Below, in pieces: positions 31,347 to 40,195 of a stretch of DNA of 64,000 nt. The stretch comes from Leifsonia sp. Root227 (GTDB taxonomy: Bacteria > Actinomycetota > Actinomycetes > Actinomycetales > Microbacteriaceae): positions 829,533 through 893,532 of the forward strand of contig NZ_LMIO01000002.1 of the NCBI RefSeq assembly GCF_001428745.1, given 5' to 3'. The notes beneath the pieces are model-generated. The model saw only the letters and a program-made list of their open reading frames with translations, ran no database searches and had not been told where the DNA came from. The stretch's first letter is position 1. The number at the start of each line of letters is the position of its first letter. A program made the position numbers and the translations under genes.

Positions 31347-32533
31347 CAGACGCCAGCCAATTGGTCGTGGGAATCGTGGTGACGGTCATCATCGTCATCA
31401 TCGTGGTCTTCGTCCTGGTCACCCTGTTCCGGGCGATCCGCATCATCCCGCAGGCACGCGCCGGTGTGGTGGAGCGCCTGGGCAAGTACCACAAGACCCT
31501 GAACCCAGGACTCAACGTGGTGGTGCCGTTCGTCGACAAGGTGCGGCCGCTCCTCGACATGCGGGAGCAGGTGGTGTCGTTTCCGCCGCAGCCGGTCATC
31601 ACCGAGGACAACCTGGTCGTGTCGATCGACACGGTCGTCTACTTCCAGGTGACGGATGCGCGGGCCGCCACCTACGAGATCGCCAACTACCTCGGCGCGG
31701 TCGAGCAGCTCACCACCACGACGCTCCGTAACGTGGTCGGCGGCCTCAACCTCGAAGAGGCGCTCACCAGCCGAGACAACATCAACGGCCAGCTCCGCAT
31801 CGTGCTCGACGAAGCCACCGGCAAGTGGGGCATCCGAGTGTCGCGCGTCGAGCTGAAGGCGATCGACCCGCCCCTCTCCATCCAGGACTCGATGGAGAAG
31901 CAGATGCGCGCAGAGCGTGACCGCCGAGCGGTCATCCTCACCGCAGAGGGCACGAAGCAGTCCGAGATCCTCAACGCGGAGGGAATGCGGCAGGCCGCCA
32001 TCCTCAAGGCCGAGGGTGACGCGAAGGCCGCGGTGCTCCGAGCGGAGGGCGAGGCGAAGGCGATCACGACGGTCTTCGGCGCCATCCATCAGGGGAACCC
32101 GGACAACATGCTGCTGGCGTACCAGTACCTGCAGACGCTGCCGAAGCTGGCGGAGGGTCCGGCGAACAAGCTGTGGATCATCCCGAGCGAGCTCACGCAG
32201 GCGCTGCAGGGCATCGGGAAGGCGTTCGGAGACAAGGGGATCCCCGGCGTGCCCGGCTCCCCTGCGATCCCCGATCCTGCCGTCGCCGAAGCAGCGGAGG
32301 CCGCCCAGGCCGAAGCTGCAGCGGCCGCCGAGGACGCACATGCCGAGGTCGCCGCTGCGCTGGAGGCGGCAGCCGCCGCCGCAGCCCAGGCAGCGCCGGG
32401 CGCACCGGGCGTCGGCATCCCCGACGCCGGGATCCCCGAGGTGGACATCCCCGAGGTGGACATTCCCGACGTGCCGGACGCCAGCGCTCCGACCGCAGAG
32501 GAGCCGCCCGGAGAGCAGACTCCACCGGCGTGA
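31343..32533 (+). CDS. SPFH/Band 7 protein (stomatin/QmcA-like)
   Basis: A 396-residue protein: one N-terminal membrane helix, then the SPFH domain (R-I-I-P-Q-A-R-A-G-V-V-E-R-L-G-K-Y, P-F-V-D-K-V, D-T-V-V-Y-F-Q-V-T-D), a long coiled coil with repeated A-E-G words (residues 190-235), and a low-complexity tail of Glu/Ala followed by I-P-E-V-D-I-P-E-V-D-I-P-D. It scaffolds membrane microdomains and may guard membrane proteases. The GTG follows AAAGGAG and overlaps the nfeD stop. The tail is unusual in length and composition. Confidence 0.9.
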   Translation: MTDASQLVVGIVVTVIIVIIVVFVLVTLFRAIRIIPQARAGVVERLGKYHKTLNPGLNVVVPFVDKVRPLLDMREQVVSFPPQPVITEDNLVVSIDTVVYFQVTDARAATYEIANYLGAVEQLTTTTLRNVVGGLNLEEALTSRDNINGQLRIVLDEATGKWGIRVSRVELKAIDPPLSIQDSMEKQMRAERDRRAVILTAEGTKQSEILNAEGMRQAAILKAEGDAKAAVLRAEGEAKAITTVFGAIHQGNPDNMLLAYQYLQTLPKLAEGPANKLWIIPSELTQALQGIGKAFGDKGIPGVPGSPAIPDPAVAEAAEAAQAEAAAAAEDAHAEVAAALEAAAAAAAQAAPGAPGVGIPDAGIPEVDIPEVDIPDVPDASAPTAEEPPGEQTPPA

Positions 32534-33279
32534 CGTACCTGAGCGGTCCTCTCCCCCGGATCATCGCCCACCGGGGCCTCGCCATCGAGGCCCCGGAGAA
32601 CACCCTCCTTGCGTTCCTGCGCGCGCTGAACGCCGGAGCGACGCACCTCGAGACGGATGTGCACGCGAGCGCGGACGGCGTCGCCGTGATCAGCCACGAC
32701 CCGGATCTGACGCGGGTAGCAGGGCGTTCCGTGCGCGTCGATCAGCTGACGATCGCCGAGCTGCGGCGCATCCAGCTGGGCGACGGCCAGACGTTCTGCT
32801 CGCTCACGGAGGCGCTCGACGCCTTCCCTCAGGCACGGTTCAACATCGACATCAAGGACACGGCGTCCGCTGCCCCGGCGGCGGCTGCGATCCTCAAGGC
32901 CAGTGCGACCGATCGCGTGCTCATCACGAGCTTCGACGAGAAGCGCAGGAGGGCAGCTGTGGATGCGCTCCCCGGCGTCGCCAGCTCCGCCTCTGTCAGC
33001 CGGTTCCTCCCCGCCATCGCGGCGGCGAAGGCCGGTTCCGTCTCCGCCGTGCGCCGCGCGCTCCGCGGTCTCGTGGCCGTGCAGGTCCCAGAGCGGCAGA
33101 GTGGCGTGCGACTCGTTTCGCGGCGCACCGTGCGCATCCTGCACGCCGCCGGGGTGGAGGTGCACGTCTGGACGGTGAACGATCCGGCGGACATGACACG
33201 CCTACTGGATCTCGGAGTCGACGGGCTGGTCACGGACCGCTGCGATGCACTGAAAGCGCTGGTCGACGCACGAATCTGA
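32530..33279 (+). CDS. Glycerophosphodiester phosphodiesterase family protein
   Basis: A 249-residue TIM-barrel phosphodiesterase. Key residues are visible: I-I-A-H-R-G at residues 12-17, A-P-E-N-T, L-E-T-D-V-H and the second His in V-I-S-H-D-P, which bind the divalent metal and the phosphodiester. No signal peptide, so it acts in the cytoplasm, unlike secreted GlpQ. It hydrolyses glycerophosphodiesters, probably in phospholipid turnover, which fits the membrane-domain genes it follows. Its GTG overlaps the SPFH gene stop (GTGA). Confidence 0.9.
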   Translation: MTYLSGPLPRIIAHRGLAIEAPENTLLAFLRALNAGATHLETDVHASADGVAVISHDPDLTRVAGRSVRVDQLTIAELRRIQLGDGQTFCSLTEALDAFPQARFNIDIKDTASAAPAAAAILKASATDRVLITSFDEKRRRAAVDALPGVASSASVSRFLPAIAAAKAGSVSAVRRALRGLVAVQVPERQSGVRLVSRRTVRILHAAGVEVHVWTVNDPADMTRLLDLGVDGLVTDRCDALKALVDARI

Positions 33280-33310
33280 CCTGAGAGGGCCCTGAGAGTA
33301 CGTCCTCGAC

Positions 33311-33337
33311 GGAAAGAGAACCCCCAGCTTGTGGGTT
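33311..33337 (+). promoter_or_regulatory. Possible SigR/SigH-type promoter of rbpA
   Basis: GGAAA (33311-33315), a 19-nt spacer and GTT (33335-33337) fit the GGAAT-N18-19-GTT pattern of actinobacterial oxidative-stress sigma factors, which are known to drive rbpA in Streptomyces. A TATAAC box (33338-33343) could serve the housekeeping sigma. The leader is about 35 nt. Confidence 0.5.
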
Positions 33338-33377
33338 TATAACTGTGCAGTACGCGCGCACAGAGGAGAACCACACA

Positions 33378-33749
33378 ATGGCAGATCGCAGTTTGCGCGG
33401 AATGAGGCTTGGCGCCCAGAGCTTACAGAGCGAAGAAGGCGTCGTGTACTCCCCGCGTTCCCGTTACATTTACCTTTGCCCCGAATGCGGTAAGGAGACC
33501 GACATGGTCTTCTCCGCCGAGGCCGATGCACCCCAGACCTGGGAGTGCAAGCACTGCGGCCACGAGGCCACCCTGCTGGTCGGCGACACCCCCGTCGAGG
33601 TCGACCGCTCGGACGTGAAGGTGCCCCGCAGCCACTGGGACATGCTGCTCGAACGTCGCACCCGCGACGAGCTCGAGGAGCTCCTGGAGGAGCGGCTCAC
33701 CTACCTGCGCTCTCGCCGCGGCACCGGCGAGCACAAGATCGGCGCCTGA
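33378..33749 (+). CDS. rbpA: RNA polymerase-binding protein RbpA
   Basis: A 123-residue actinobacterial transcription factor. All parts are visible: the N-terminal tail M-A-D-R-S-L-R-G-M-R-L-G-A, the core with four zinc Cys (Y-L-C-P-E-C-G, W-E-C-K-H-C-G), the basic linker V-K-V-P-R-S-H-W-D-M-L-L-E-R-R and the C-terminal sigma-interaction domain. It binds the beta subunit and group 1/2 sigma factors and stabilises the open promoter complex. The ATG follows GAGGAG. It converges with lnt through a shared terminator, as in mycobacteria beside the ppm1/lnt gene. Confidence 0.97.
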   Translation: MADRSLRGMRLGAQSLQSEEGVVYSPRSRYIYLCPECGKETDMVFSAEADAPQTWECKHCGHEATLLVGDTPVEVDRSDVKVPRSHWDMLLERRTRDELEELLEERLTYLRSRRGTGEHKIGA

Positions 33750-33764
33750 CCGCCACGTCACGCC

Positions 33765-33800
33765 AGGCCGTTCTCACCTCACCGGTGAGGGCGGCCTTTT
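33765..33800. terminator. Terminator between rbpA and lnt
   Basis: AGGCCGTTCTCACC pairs with GGTGAGGGCGGCCT (two non-Watson-Crick positions) around a 5-nt loop and is followed by TTTT on the plus strand. It overlaps the last codons of lnt on the other strand. Confidence 0.75.
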
Positions 33801-35305
33801 CTCTGCGCTCCGAAGGCGACGAGGAGGCCGAAGAGGCCGAGCCCGGCGACGAGGAACTCGATGCCCCGGCTGAGCAGCGTCGCGGGCGTGGTGGTCGTGC
33901 CGAGCGGCACGTCCGCGACCATGTGGCCCGGCTTGAACGGCGGGATCTCCGCGATCGTGCGCCCGCTCGGGCCGATGATCTGGCTGCTCCCGACCGTGGA
34001 GATGTTCACCAGTGAGCGGCCGGACTCGATCGCCCGCAACCTGGCGATGGCGAGCTGCTGCTCGTTCTCGTCCGTCTGCCCGAAGTCGGCGTTGTTCGTC
34101 TGGGCGAGGATGACCTGTGCGCCGCCCTGCATCATGTCGGTGAGCAGCTGGTCGTCGACGATGTCGAAGCAGATCGAGATGCCGGCGCGCATGCCGTTCA
34201 CGTCGAACACGTTGTCCCTGGTGCCCGGCGTGTAGTCGCGGCCGATCAGGTCGATCAGGTCGGGCGCGAACGGCCGCCAGAACGCCCGGTCCGGCACGTA
34301 CTCGCCGAACGGCACCGGATGCTTCTTGTCGTAGTAGTCGACCGCGCCCTGACCGCTCTTCCAGAGCAGCGAGGTGTTGAAGAACTTGTCGTCGCGGGCG
34401 GTGATCGTGCCGACGATGAACGGGGCGTCCATCCGCTTGCTGAGCGCATCCAGGATGGCCGCCGTCTGCGGATCGCGCGTCGGGTCCGGCTGGGCAGCTC
34501 CCTCCGGCCAGACGACCATGTCGGCCTTCTCGTCCTCGATCTTCTCCGTCTCGGCGATCTGCGAGTTGAGCACCGCATCCGGTGGCGCGTTGTCGAAGTA
34601 GCCGGCAGGGCCGTTGCCCTGCACGGCAGCGATCCTGGTCGTTCCGTGCGTCGTCGCCGGCCAGGCAGGAACGACGAGCACGACGGCGATCGCGCCCACC
34701 GCGATGGATGCACGCCACGCGCCGCGCAGGTCCACCTCCACGCACACCTGGATCAGCAGCGCGACCAGCCACACCATCACGAAGCTCAGCCCGGAGATGC
34801 CCAGCCACGCCGCCAGCGGCGCGAACGGGCTCTCCGACTGCGACTCGGCGACCCTTCCCCAGGAGAACCCGCCGTACGGCCAGTTGCCGGACACGTACTC
34901 GCGCAGCGTCCACAGGCCGCCGACGATCACCGGCAGCAGCCCGAGGCGGCCGAGTCTGGTCGGCCAGGCGCGCGGCACCCAGCGATACGCGAGAGCGATG
35001 AGCATCCCGCCCAGGCCGTAGAAGATCGCCTCCAGGGTGGACAGCGCCACCCACGGCAGCGGCCCAAGGTACAGCGCCGTCCAGGCCACGTGGAACAGGA
35101 AGAACGACTCTCCAGCCAGCCAGGCGACCAGGAAGGCGGACCCGGCGCGTCGTCCGCGCACCGCGAGCAGCACCATCGCGATGCCGACGAAGGTGAGCGG
35201 CCACCAGCTGCGGTCTGGGAATCCCGCATCCAGCACGGGCCCAGCCCCCGCCGCGAGGAGGAGTGCGAGCCAGAGGGGCAGCACGGCGCGCGGGGTGGGG
35301 GTCAC
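33779..35305 (-). CDS. lnt: Apolipoprotein N-acyltransferase
   Basis: A 508-residue enzyme of lipoprotein maturation that adds the third acyl chain to the N-terminal Cys. About seven membrane helices precede the nitrilase-fold domain. The catalytic triad is visible: Glu in V-V-W-P-E-G-A-A, Lys in D-K-K-H-P-V-P-F-G-E-Y-V-P and Cys in I-S-I-C-F-D-I-V. I chose the GTG preceded at 8 nt by TAAGCT; the reading frame stays open further upstream but would run into helY. It is a single protein here, not fused to a dolichol mannosyl synthase domain as in mycobacteria. Confidence 0.93.
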   Translation of the reverse strand: MTPTPRAVLPLWLALLLAAGAGPVLDAGFPDRSWWPLTFVGIAMVLLAVRGRRAGSAFLVAWLAGESFFLFHVAWTALYLGPLPWVALSTLEAIFYGLGGMLIALAYRWVPRAWPTRLGRLGLLPVIVGGLWTLREYVSGNWPYGGFSWGRVAESQSESPFAPLAAWLGISGLSFVMVWLVALLIQVCVEVDLRGAWRASIAVGAIAVVLVVPAWPATTHGTTRIAAVQGNGPAGYFDNAPPDAVLNSQIAETEKIEDEKADMVVWPEGAAQPDPTRDPQTAAILDALSKRMDAPFIVGTITARDDKFFNTSLLWKSGQGAVDYYDKKHPVPFGEYVPDRAFWRPFAPDLIDLIGRDYTPGTRDNVFDVNGMRAGISICFDIVDDQLLTDMMQGGAQVILAQTNNADFGQTDENEQQLAIARLRAIESGRSLVNISTVGSSQIIGPSGRTIAEIPPFKPGHMVADVPLGTTTTPATLLSRGIEFLVAGLGLFGLLVAFGAQRKGRPHR

Positions 35306-35313
35306 GAGTGGAG

Positions 35314-35319
35314 AGCTTA
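35314..35319 (-). promoter_or_regulatory. -10 box TAAGCT (minus strand), probable leaderless lnt promoter
   Basis: TAAGCT on the minus strand ends 8 nt before the chosen lnt GTG and lies in the 46-nt gap after helY. Confidence 0.45.
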
Positions 35320-35351
35320 GAGGACGCCGTTCGGCGTTCGCCGCAGAAATG

Positions 35352-37781
35352 CTAGGCGACGGATGAGTAAGCAACGATGCCGCGCCTGATCGAGTCGAGT
35401 GCCTGCCGTGCAGTGCGCCCGACCGGCCCCTGGGCCACGAGAGAGAGCTGATCGAGCAGGTCGATGGTCTGCTTCGTCCAGCGCACGAAGTCGCCGGCTG
35501 CCATGTCCGCCTCCTGCAGCACTGTGTTCAAGCTGGTGCCCTTCGCCCAGGCGTGCATCGCCATCGCGAGACTGGTCGACGGCGGCTCGCTGCCCGCCAG
35601 CCGGTTCTCCCTCTCCAGGTCGTCGAGACGGCTCCAGATGTCGATGGTCTTGTCCAGCGCGGGCCGGAACGCACCGCGCGGGAGGGAGCGCTCGTGCGCG
35701 AGCCCTTCGTCGCGGCGCGGCTCGAACACCAGCGCGCACGCCATCGCGGCGAGGCTCGGCGCATCCAGCTGGTTCCAGATGTTCCTGCGCAGGCACTCGG
35801 CCACGAGCAGGTCGCGTTCGCCGTAGATGCGCTTCAGGGTCCGGCCGTGCACGGTGAGGGCTGTGACGTCGTCCTCGCGGGTCAGGTAGCCGAGCTCCAG
35901 GAGCACGTCGGAGACGCGGTCGAACACCTTGGCCACTGCTCCGGTCCTCGACCGGATCTGCGCGCTCAGCGCGTCCGTCTCGCGCTTCAGCTTCCACCAG
36001 CGCTCCGCCCAGCGCGCGTGCTTCTCCCTGTCAGGGCAGCGGTGACAGGGGTGCTCCTTCATCCGCTTGCGCAGCGCGGTGAGCCTGCGCTGCCGCTTGT
36101 CGCGGTCGGCGCGGGAGGCGTGCTCCATCGACGCGCCCTTGCGCTCCAGGTCGCTCAGCTCGCGCCGGATGCCGGAGTACTCGCGGAAGTCGCCCAGATG
36201 GCACGTCATCGCCTTCTCGTAGCCGGCGAGCGACTCCTCCTGCTGGCGCACCTTGCGCGCCAGGTCGACCACGGCGCGGTCGGCCTGGAACTGCGCGAAG
36301 GACGACTCCAGGATCTCCCTGGTGCGCTCGCGTCCGAACTGGTCGATGAGGTTGACGGCCATGTTGTACGTCGGCCGGAAGCTGGAGTTGAGCGGGTAGC
36401 TGCGCCGGGAGGCGAGCGAAGCGACGGCCTGCGGGTCGAGGCCGTCCTGCCACTGGATGACCGAGTGCCCCTCCACATCGATGCCGCGGCGGCCGGCGCG
36501 GCCGGTGAGCTGGGTGTACTCCCCCGGCGTGATCGGCACGCGCGCCTCGCCGTTGAACTTCTCCAGCTTCTCCAAGACCACCGTTCGGGCCGGCATGTTG
36601 ATGCCGAGCGCGAGGGTCTCCGTGGCGAACACGACCTTGACCAGCTTGCGCCGGAACAGCTCCTCCACGACCTCCTTGAATGCGGGAAGCATCCCGGCGT
36701 GGTGCGCTGCGACGCCGCGCTCCAGCCCCTCCAGCCACTCCCAGTAGCCGAGAACGGCCAGATCCTCGTCCAGCAGGGTCCTGCAGCGCTCCTCGACGAT
36801 CGCCCGGATCTCGTCGCGCTCGTGCGCCTCTGTGAGCTTCACGCCGGAGCGGAGGGTCTGGCGCACGGCCTGATCGCATCCGTTGCGGCTGAAGATGAAG
36901 AAGATGGCAGGGAGCAGGTTGTGCTCGCCGAGCAGCTTGACCAGGTCGGCCCTGTCCATCCGGTAGGTGTCAGGGCGGCCGCCGCGGGAGTGGTAGCGGC
37001 CGACGTCGCGCATCTGCCTGCTGCTCAGCACACGTCCGCCGTAGCGCGCCATCTGCACCAGCTCCGGGTTCACCCGGTTGGTCGCGGCGAGGCCGGACGA
37101 GTCGAACAGGTCGATCAGCTTCGACCGCATCAGGATGTGCTGCTCCAGGGGAACGGGACGTTCCTCAGACACGATCACGTCCGTGTCGCCGCGCACCGCC
37201 TGCAGCCAGTCGCCGAACTCCTCCGCGTTCGACACCGTGGCGCTCAGCGAGACCATCCGCACCGCCTGGGGCAGGTGGATGATGACCTCCTCCCACACGG
37301 CGCCGCGGAACCGGTCGGCGAGGTAGTGCACCTCGTCCATCACCACGTATGCGAGGTCGGCGAGCAGGTCGGAGTCCGCGTAGAGCATGTTGCGCAGCAC
37401 CTCGGTCGTCATCACGACGATGCGGGCGTGCGAGTTGATGTTGGTGTCTCCGGTCAGCAGGCCGACGGACTCCGGACCGTACTCCTCGACCAGCTCCTGG
37501 AACTTCTGGTTGCTGAGCGCCTTCATCGGCGCGGTGTAGAAGACCTTCGCGTTCGCCTCGCGCATCGCCAGGAACACCGCGAACTCGGCCACGATGGTCT
37601 TGCCTGCTCCGGTCGGGGCGGCCACGAGCACGCTTCTGCCAGCCTCCAGGCTCGCGCACGCCTCGCGCTGGAACGGGTCGAGGTCGAACCTGAGCCGTTC
37701 GCGGAATGCTTCGACGAGCGGTTGACGCGTGCGCGTGCGCGACGCCGCATAGCGTTCGGCCGGGGACAGCTGATCGGTCAC
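35352..37781 (-). CDS. helY: Ski2/Mtr4-like RNA helicase HelY
   Basis: An 809-residue superfamily 2 helicase. Walker A is A-P-T-G-A-G-K-T, motif II V-V-M-D-E-V-H-Y-L-A, motif III S-L-S-A-T-V and motif VI Q-L-T-G-R-A-G-R-R-G-I-D; a DSHCT-type domain occupies the C-terminal third. A C-H-R-C motif lies near residue 600. The family unwinds structured RNA for decay. The order pafB-pafC-tatA-tatC-helY is the same as in Mycobacterium tuberculosis. The GTG start is preceded at 7 nt by TAGGCT. Confidence 0.93.
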   Translation of the reverse strand: MTDQLSPAERYAASRTRTRQPLVEAFRERLRFDLDPFQREACASLEAGRSVLVAAPTGAGKTIVAEFAVFLAMREANAKVFYTAPMKALSNQKFQELVEEYGPESVGLLTGDTNINSHARIVVMTTEVLRNMLYADSDLLADLAYVVMDEVHYLADRFRGAVWEEVIIHLPQAVRMVSLSATVSNAEEFGDWLQAVRGDTDVIVSEERPVPLEQHILMRSKLIDLFDSSGLAATNRVNPELVQMARYGGRVLSSRQMRDVGRYHSRGGRPDTYRMDRADLVKLLGEHNLLPAIFFIFSRNGCDQAVRQTLRSGVKLTEAHERDEIRAIVEERCRTLLDEDLAVLGYWEWLEGLERGVAAHHAGMLPAFKEVVEELFRRKLVKVVFATETLALGINMPARTVVLEKLEKFNGEARVPITPGEYTQLTGRAGRRGIDVEGHSVIQWQDGLDPQAVASLASRRSYPLNSSFRPTYNMAVNLIDQFGRERTREILESSFAQFQADRAVVDLARKVRQQEESLAGYEKAMTCHLGDFREYSGIRRELSDLERKGASMEHASRADRDKRQRRLTALRKRMKEHPCHRCPDREKHARWAERWWKLKRETDALSAQIRSRTGAVAKVFDRVSDVLLELGYLTREDDVTALTVHGRTLKRIYGERDLLVAECLRRNIWNQLDAPSLAAMACALVFEPRRDEGLAHERSLPRGAFRPALDKTIDIWSRLDDLERENRLAGSEPPSTSLAMAMHAWAKGTSLNTVLQEADMAAGDFVRWTKQTIDLLDQLSLVAQGPVGRTARQALDSIRRGIVAYSSVA

Positions 37782-37788
37782 ACGCGCA

Positions 37789-37794
37789 AGCCTA
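37789..37794 (-). promoter_or_regulatory. -10 box TAGGCT (minus strand), probable leaderless helY promoter
   Basis: TAGGCT on the minus strand ends 7 nt before the helY GTG and lies in the 28-nt gap after tatC, so helY may have its own leaderless transcript as well as read-through from tatC. Confidence 0.5.
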
Positions 37795-37809
37795 TGCCGC
37801 GCATCCCCG

Positions 37810-38601
37810 CTATGCGGCCAGTTCCGCCTCCAGGCGTGACGCGACCTTGGCCGCCCGCCGATCGTGCAGCCACGCAACGCCCCAGGCCGCCAGATACAGC
37901 ACCACCATGGGAACGGCGAGCAGGAACATCGAGAGCACATCCGCCGCGGGAGTGGCGATGGCCGTGAACAGGGCGATCAGAATGATCGCCCAGCGCCACG
38001 ACTTGATGATCGAGGATGCGCTCAGCACCCCGACGAAGTTCAGGAGCACCAGGAACACCGGGAGCACGAACGCAACCCCGACCGCCAGCGACAGCTTCAG
38101 GATGAAGTCGAAGTACGTCTTCGCGGAGATGATCGCGGAGTCGTCCGACGGCGCGAAGCTCGTGAGCAACGAGACGATGTGCGGGACGAGCAGCCAGCCG
38201 ACGTATGCGCCGATGAGGAACAGCGGCACGGCGGTGAAGAAGAAGCCAAGTCCGTACTTGAGCTCTTTGCGGCTCAGAGCGGGGACGAAGAACGACCAGA
38301 TCTGGTAGAGCCAGACCGGGCTGGAGATGATCACGCCGATCGTGATCGCGATCTGCATCTTCAGGTCGAACGCGCCGGTGATGCTGTCGTAGTTCAGCGT
38401 CGCGACGCGGCCCTGCTGGGTGGCGATCTGCGTGATCGGGACACGCATCGCATCCAGCAGGTAGCCGGACAGGAACCAGCCGGCGACGGCGCCGACGAGC
38501 AGCGCGATGGCAGAGCGGTAGAGGCGTTTGCGAAGCTCGACGAAATGCTCGGCGAGCGTCATCCGTCCTTCGCGGTTCTTGCCTCGCTTGGTGGAGGCCA
38601 C
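37810..38601 (-). CDS. tatC: Sec-independent translocase subunit TatC
   Basis: A 263-residue integral membrane protein with six membrane helices and the TatC signature M-T-L-A-E-H-F-V-E-L-R-K-R-L at the N-terminus, which with TatB-like partners binds the twin-arginine signal peptide. P-V-W-L-Y-Q-I-W-S-F and F-P-type loops further mark the family. It starts 3 nt after tatA ends, at GTG; an in-frame ATG 13 codons later is possible. Forms the Tat translocon with TatA. Confidence 0.96.
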   Translation of the reverse strand: MASTKRGKNREGRMTLAEHFVELRKRLYRSAIALLVGAVAGWFLSGYLLDAMRVPITQIATQQGRVATLNYDSITGAFDLKMQIAITIGVIISSPVWLYQIWSFFVPALSRKELKYGLGFFFTAVPLFLIGAYVGWLLVPHIVSLLTSFAPSDDSAIISAKTYFDFILKLSLAVGVAFVLPVFLVLLNFVGVLSASSIIKSWRWAIILIALFTAIATPAADVLSMFLLAVPMVVLYLAAWGVAWLHDRRAAKVASRLEAELAA

Positions 38602-38604
38602 CGA

Positions 38605-38835
38605 CTACGGTTTCGTGTGCGTCTCAGGCGAGGCGGTGGTGCCGCCGTCAGCCGGCGTCTGCGACGAAGCGTCCGGCTTGTCGCCGTCCTTCTTCATCTC
38701 GTTGACCTCGCCCTTGAAGATGCGCATCGACTGGCCGATGCTCTTGGCGAGGGCAGGAAGCTTCGGCGCGCCGAAGAGCAGCAGGATCACTGCGAGGATG
38801 ATGAGCAGGTGCCATCCGGTCAGGCCGCCGAGCAT
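38605..38835 (-). CDS. tatA: Sec-independent translocase subunit TatA
   Basis: A 76-residue protein with an N-terminal membrane helix ([15 protein letters not shown]), the hinge F-G-A-P-K-L-P and an amphipathic helix, followed by a charged disordered tail. It forms the pore of the Tat pathway with TatC, which follows 3 nt later. The ATG follows AAGGGA. A separate tatB is not in this window. Confidence 0.95.
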   Translation of the reverse strand: MLGGLTGWHLLIILAVILLLFGAPKLPALAKSIGQSMRIFKGEVNEMKKDGDKPDASSQTPADGGTTASPETHTKP

Positions 38836-38838
38836 GAG

Positions 38839-39189
38839 TCAATCCCTTTTGATCAAGTATGTGTACCGACGTGGATCGGCATTGACCAGTAGTTTACCGC
38901 GTCTCACCCTCGCATCCCTGCGAAGTTGCCTCGCAACCGCCTTGTCCGCCCTCGCCTGCTCGCGTTCGTCGCGTAACACGGAGACATCGGCGAGCACCGC
39001 GGGGTGGAAGACGGCCTCGTTCAGGTCGTCGACGCGGCGGCTCAGCACCTCGGTCTTCTCGATCAGCGCAGACGCCTCCCTGCCGGCGGCCATGAGCTTG
39101 CGGAACAGGTGGACGGCGAAGAACGCGAGCATCCCGAGCAGGCCGAGCACCAGCACGACCCAGATCACCACCCACGACCACCACGGCAT
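38839..39189 (-). CDS. Single-span membrane protein with coiled coil
   Basis: A 116-residue protein with one N-terminal membrane helix (W-W-S-W-V-V-I-W-V-V-L-V-L-G-L-L), a helical, charged middle resembling the DUF948/YtxH type, and a very basic C-terminus. It lies directly upstream of tatA with a 3-nt gap and probably belongs to the tat operon. Function unknown. TAGGCT 6 nt before the ATG suggests that the operon starts here. Confidence 0.7.
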   Translation of the reverse strand: MPWWSWVVIWVVLVLGLLGMLAFFAVHLFRKLMAAGREASALIEKTEVLSRRVDDLNEAVFHPAVLADVSVLRDEREQARADKAVARQLRRDARVRRGKLLVNADPRRYTYLIKRD

Positions 39190-39195
39190 GACCCC

Positions 39196-39201
39196 AGCCT
39201 A
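39196..39201 (-). promoter_or_regulatory. -10 box TAGGCT (minus strand) of the tat operon
   Basis: TAGGCT on the minus strand ends 6 nt before the ATG of the membrane protein upstream of tatA; the box lies in the 13-nt gap after pafC. Confidence 0.55.
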
Positions 39202-39202
39202 C

Positions 39203-40195
39203 CTACCGGTTGCCATCCGCCCGGTAGCGATCCGCTCCGGCGGTGGCCCAGGCCGCGACGACCGCGCGGGCCTCGGGAGGGTCGAGGACGGTGAGGACGC
39301 CGGACAGGCCGGCGACCAGCCGCTTCAGCCCGTGGAAGTGGGCCACGCGCACGCTCGTGCGCACGACACCGTCGTGCTCCTGCCTGGGCGCCCCGTCCGG
39401 GATGTAGTCCTCGACCAGCGGAACGGCGGACGCGGACACCTCGATGGTCACCAGCAGATCGTCCGGTGTTCCCTCGAACAGCGTCTCCGGCAGGGTGACG
39501 TCACCCGGGCGGTAGGTGATCGGCTCGTCCGTCGCGCGGAGGTCGTCGATGCGGTCGAGGCGGAAGGTGCGGATGGCGGTGCGCAGGTGATCCCAGCCGC
39601 GCAGATACCAGTCCTGGTCGATCGACTCGATGCGCAGCGGGTCGACGCGGCGCCGTTCCCGCTCACCGCGCGAGTTGAGGTAGTCGAAGTCGAGCTGCGT
39701 GCCGCTCGCCACCGCATCCCTGATCGTGGCGAGGGTGGCGTCGGTCGCTGAGCCGGCGACCGCGACCTGGCTCGGCGCGGCAGACGCGCCGCGCGCGAGC
39801 TTCGCCATCAGGGAGCCGATCACGTCGCGATCGGCGTTCTCCGGGAGCGCCGACAGGTACTGCAGTCCCGCGATGAGCGCGGCCGCCTCCCTGGCCGAGA
39901 AGCGCGGCGAGTCGTCGATGGCGACCTGGTGGGTGAGAACGATCTGATCGTTGTCCTCGAAGTCGTCCCAGGCGATGTCGAACAGGTCGCCCGGCTGGTA
40001 CTGGTTGGTCTCGCCGGGGACGCCGGAGACGGCGATCAGTCGCACCGCATCCCGCAGCTGGGACGCGTCGACGCCGAAGTGCTCCGCCGCCTCTGCGACG
40101 CTCACCCTGTCCCTGTCCATCAGGTACGGCACGAGCGCCAGGAGGAAGGCGAGCTTGTCCTGCGCCTGCATCGGCTGCTTGCGGCGCTCAGCCAC
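39203..40195 (-). CDS. pafC: WYL-domain regulator PafC
   Basis: A 330-residue regulator with an N-terminal winged helix (L-D-Y-H-like region around R-V-S-V-A-E-A-A-E-H-F-G-V-D-A-S-Q-L) and a central WYL domain ending in Q-D-W-Y-L-R-G-W-D. It forms with PafB a complex that activates DNA-damage genes independently of LexA/RecA in mycobacteria. It overlaps the end of pafB by 8 bp. No proteasome genes lie in the window. Confidence 0.9.
   Translation of the reverse strand: MAERRKQPMQAQDKLAFLLALVPYLMDRDRVSVAEAAEHFGVDASQLRDAVRLIAVSGVPGETNQYQPGDLFDIAWDDFEDNDQIVLTHQVAIDDSPRFSAREAAALIAGLQYLSALPENADRDVIGSLMAKLARGASAAPSQVAVAGSATDATLATIRDAVASGTQLDFDYLNSRGERERRRVDPLRIESIDQDWYLRGWDHLRTAIRTFRLDRIDDLRATDEPITYRPGDVTLPETLFEGTPDDLLVTIEVSASAVPLVEDYIPDGAPRQEHDGVVRTSVRVAHFHGLKRLVAGLSGVLTVLDPPEARAVVAAWATAGADRYRADGNR

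Noticed and set aside
35553..37967. Open frame of 804 codons on the strand opposite helY
   Set aside because: Antisense shadow of the helicase, low-complexity composition, no start signals.
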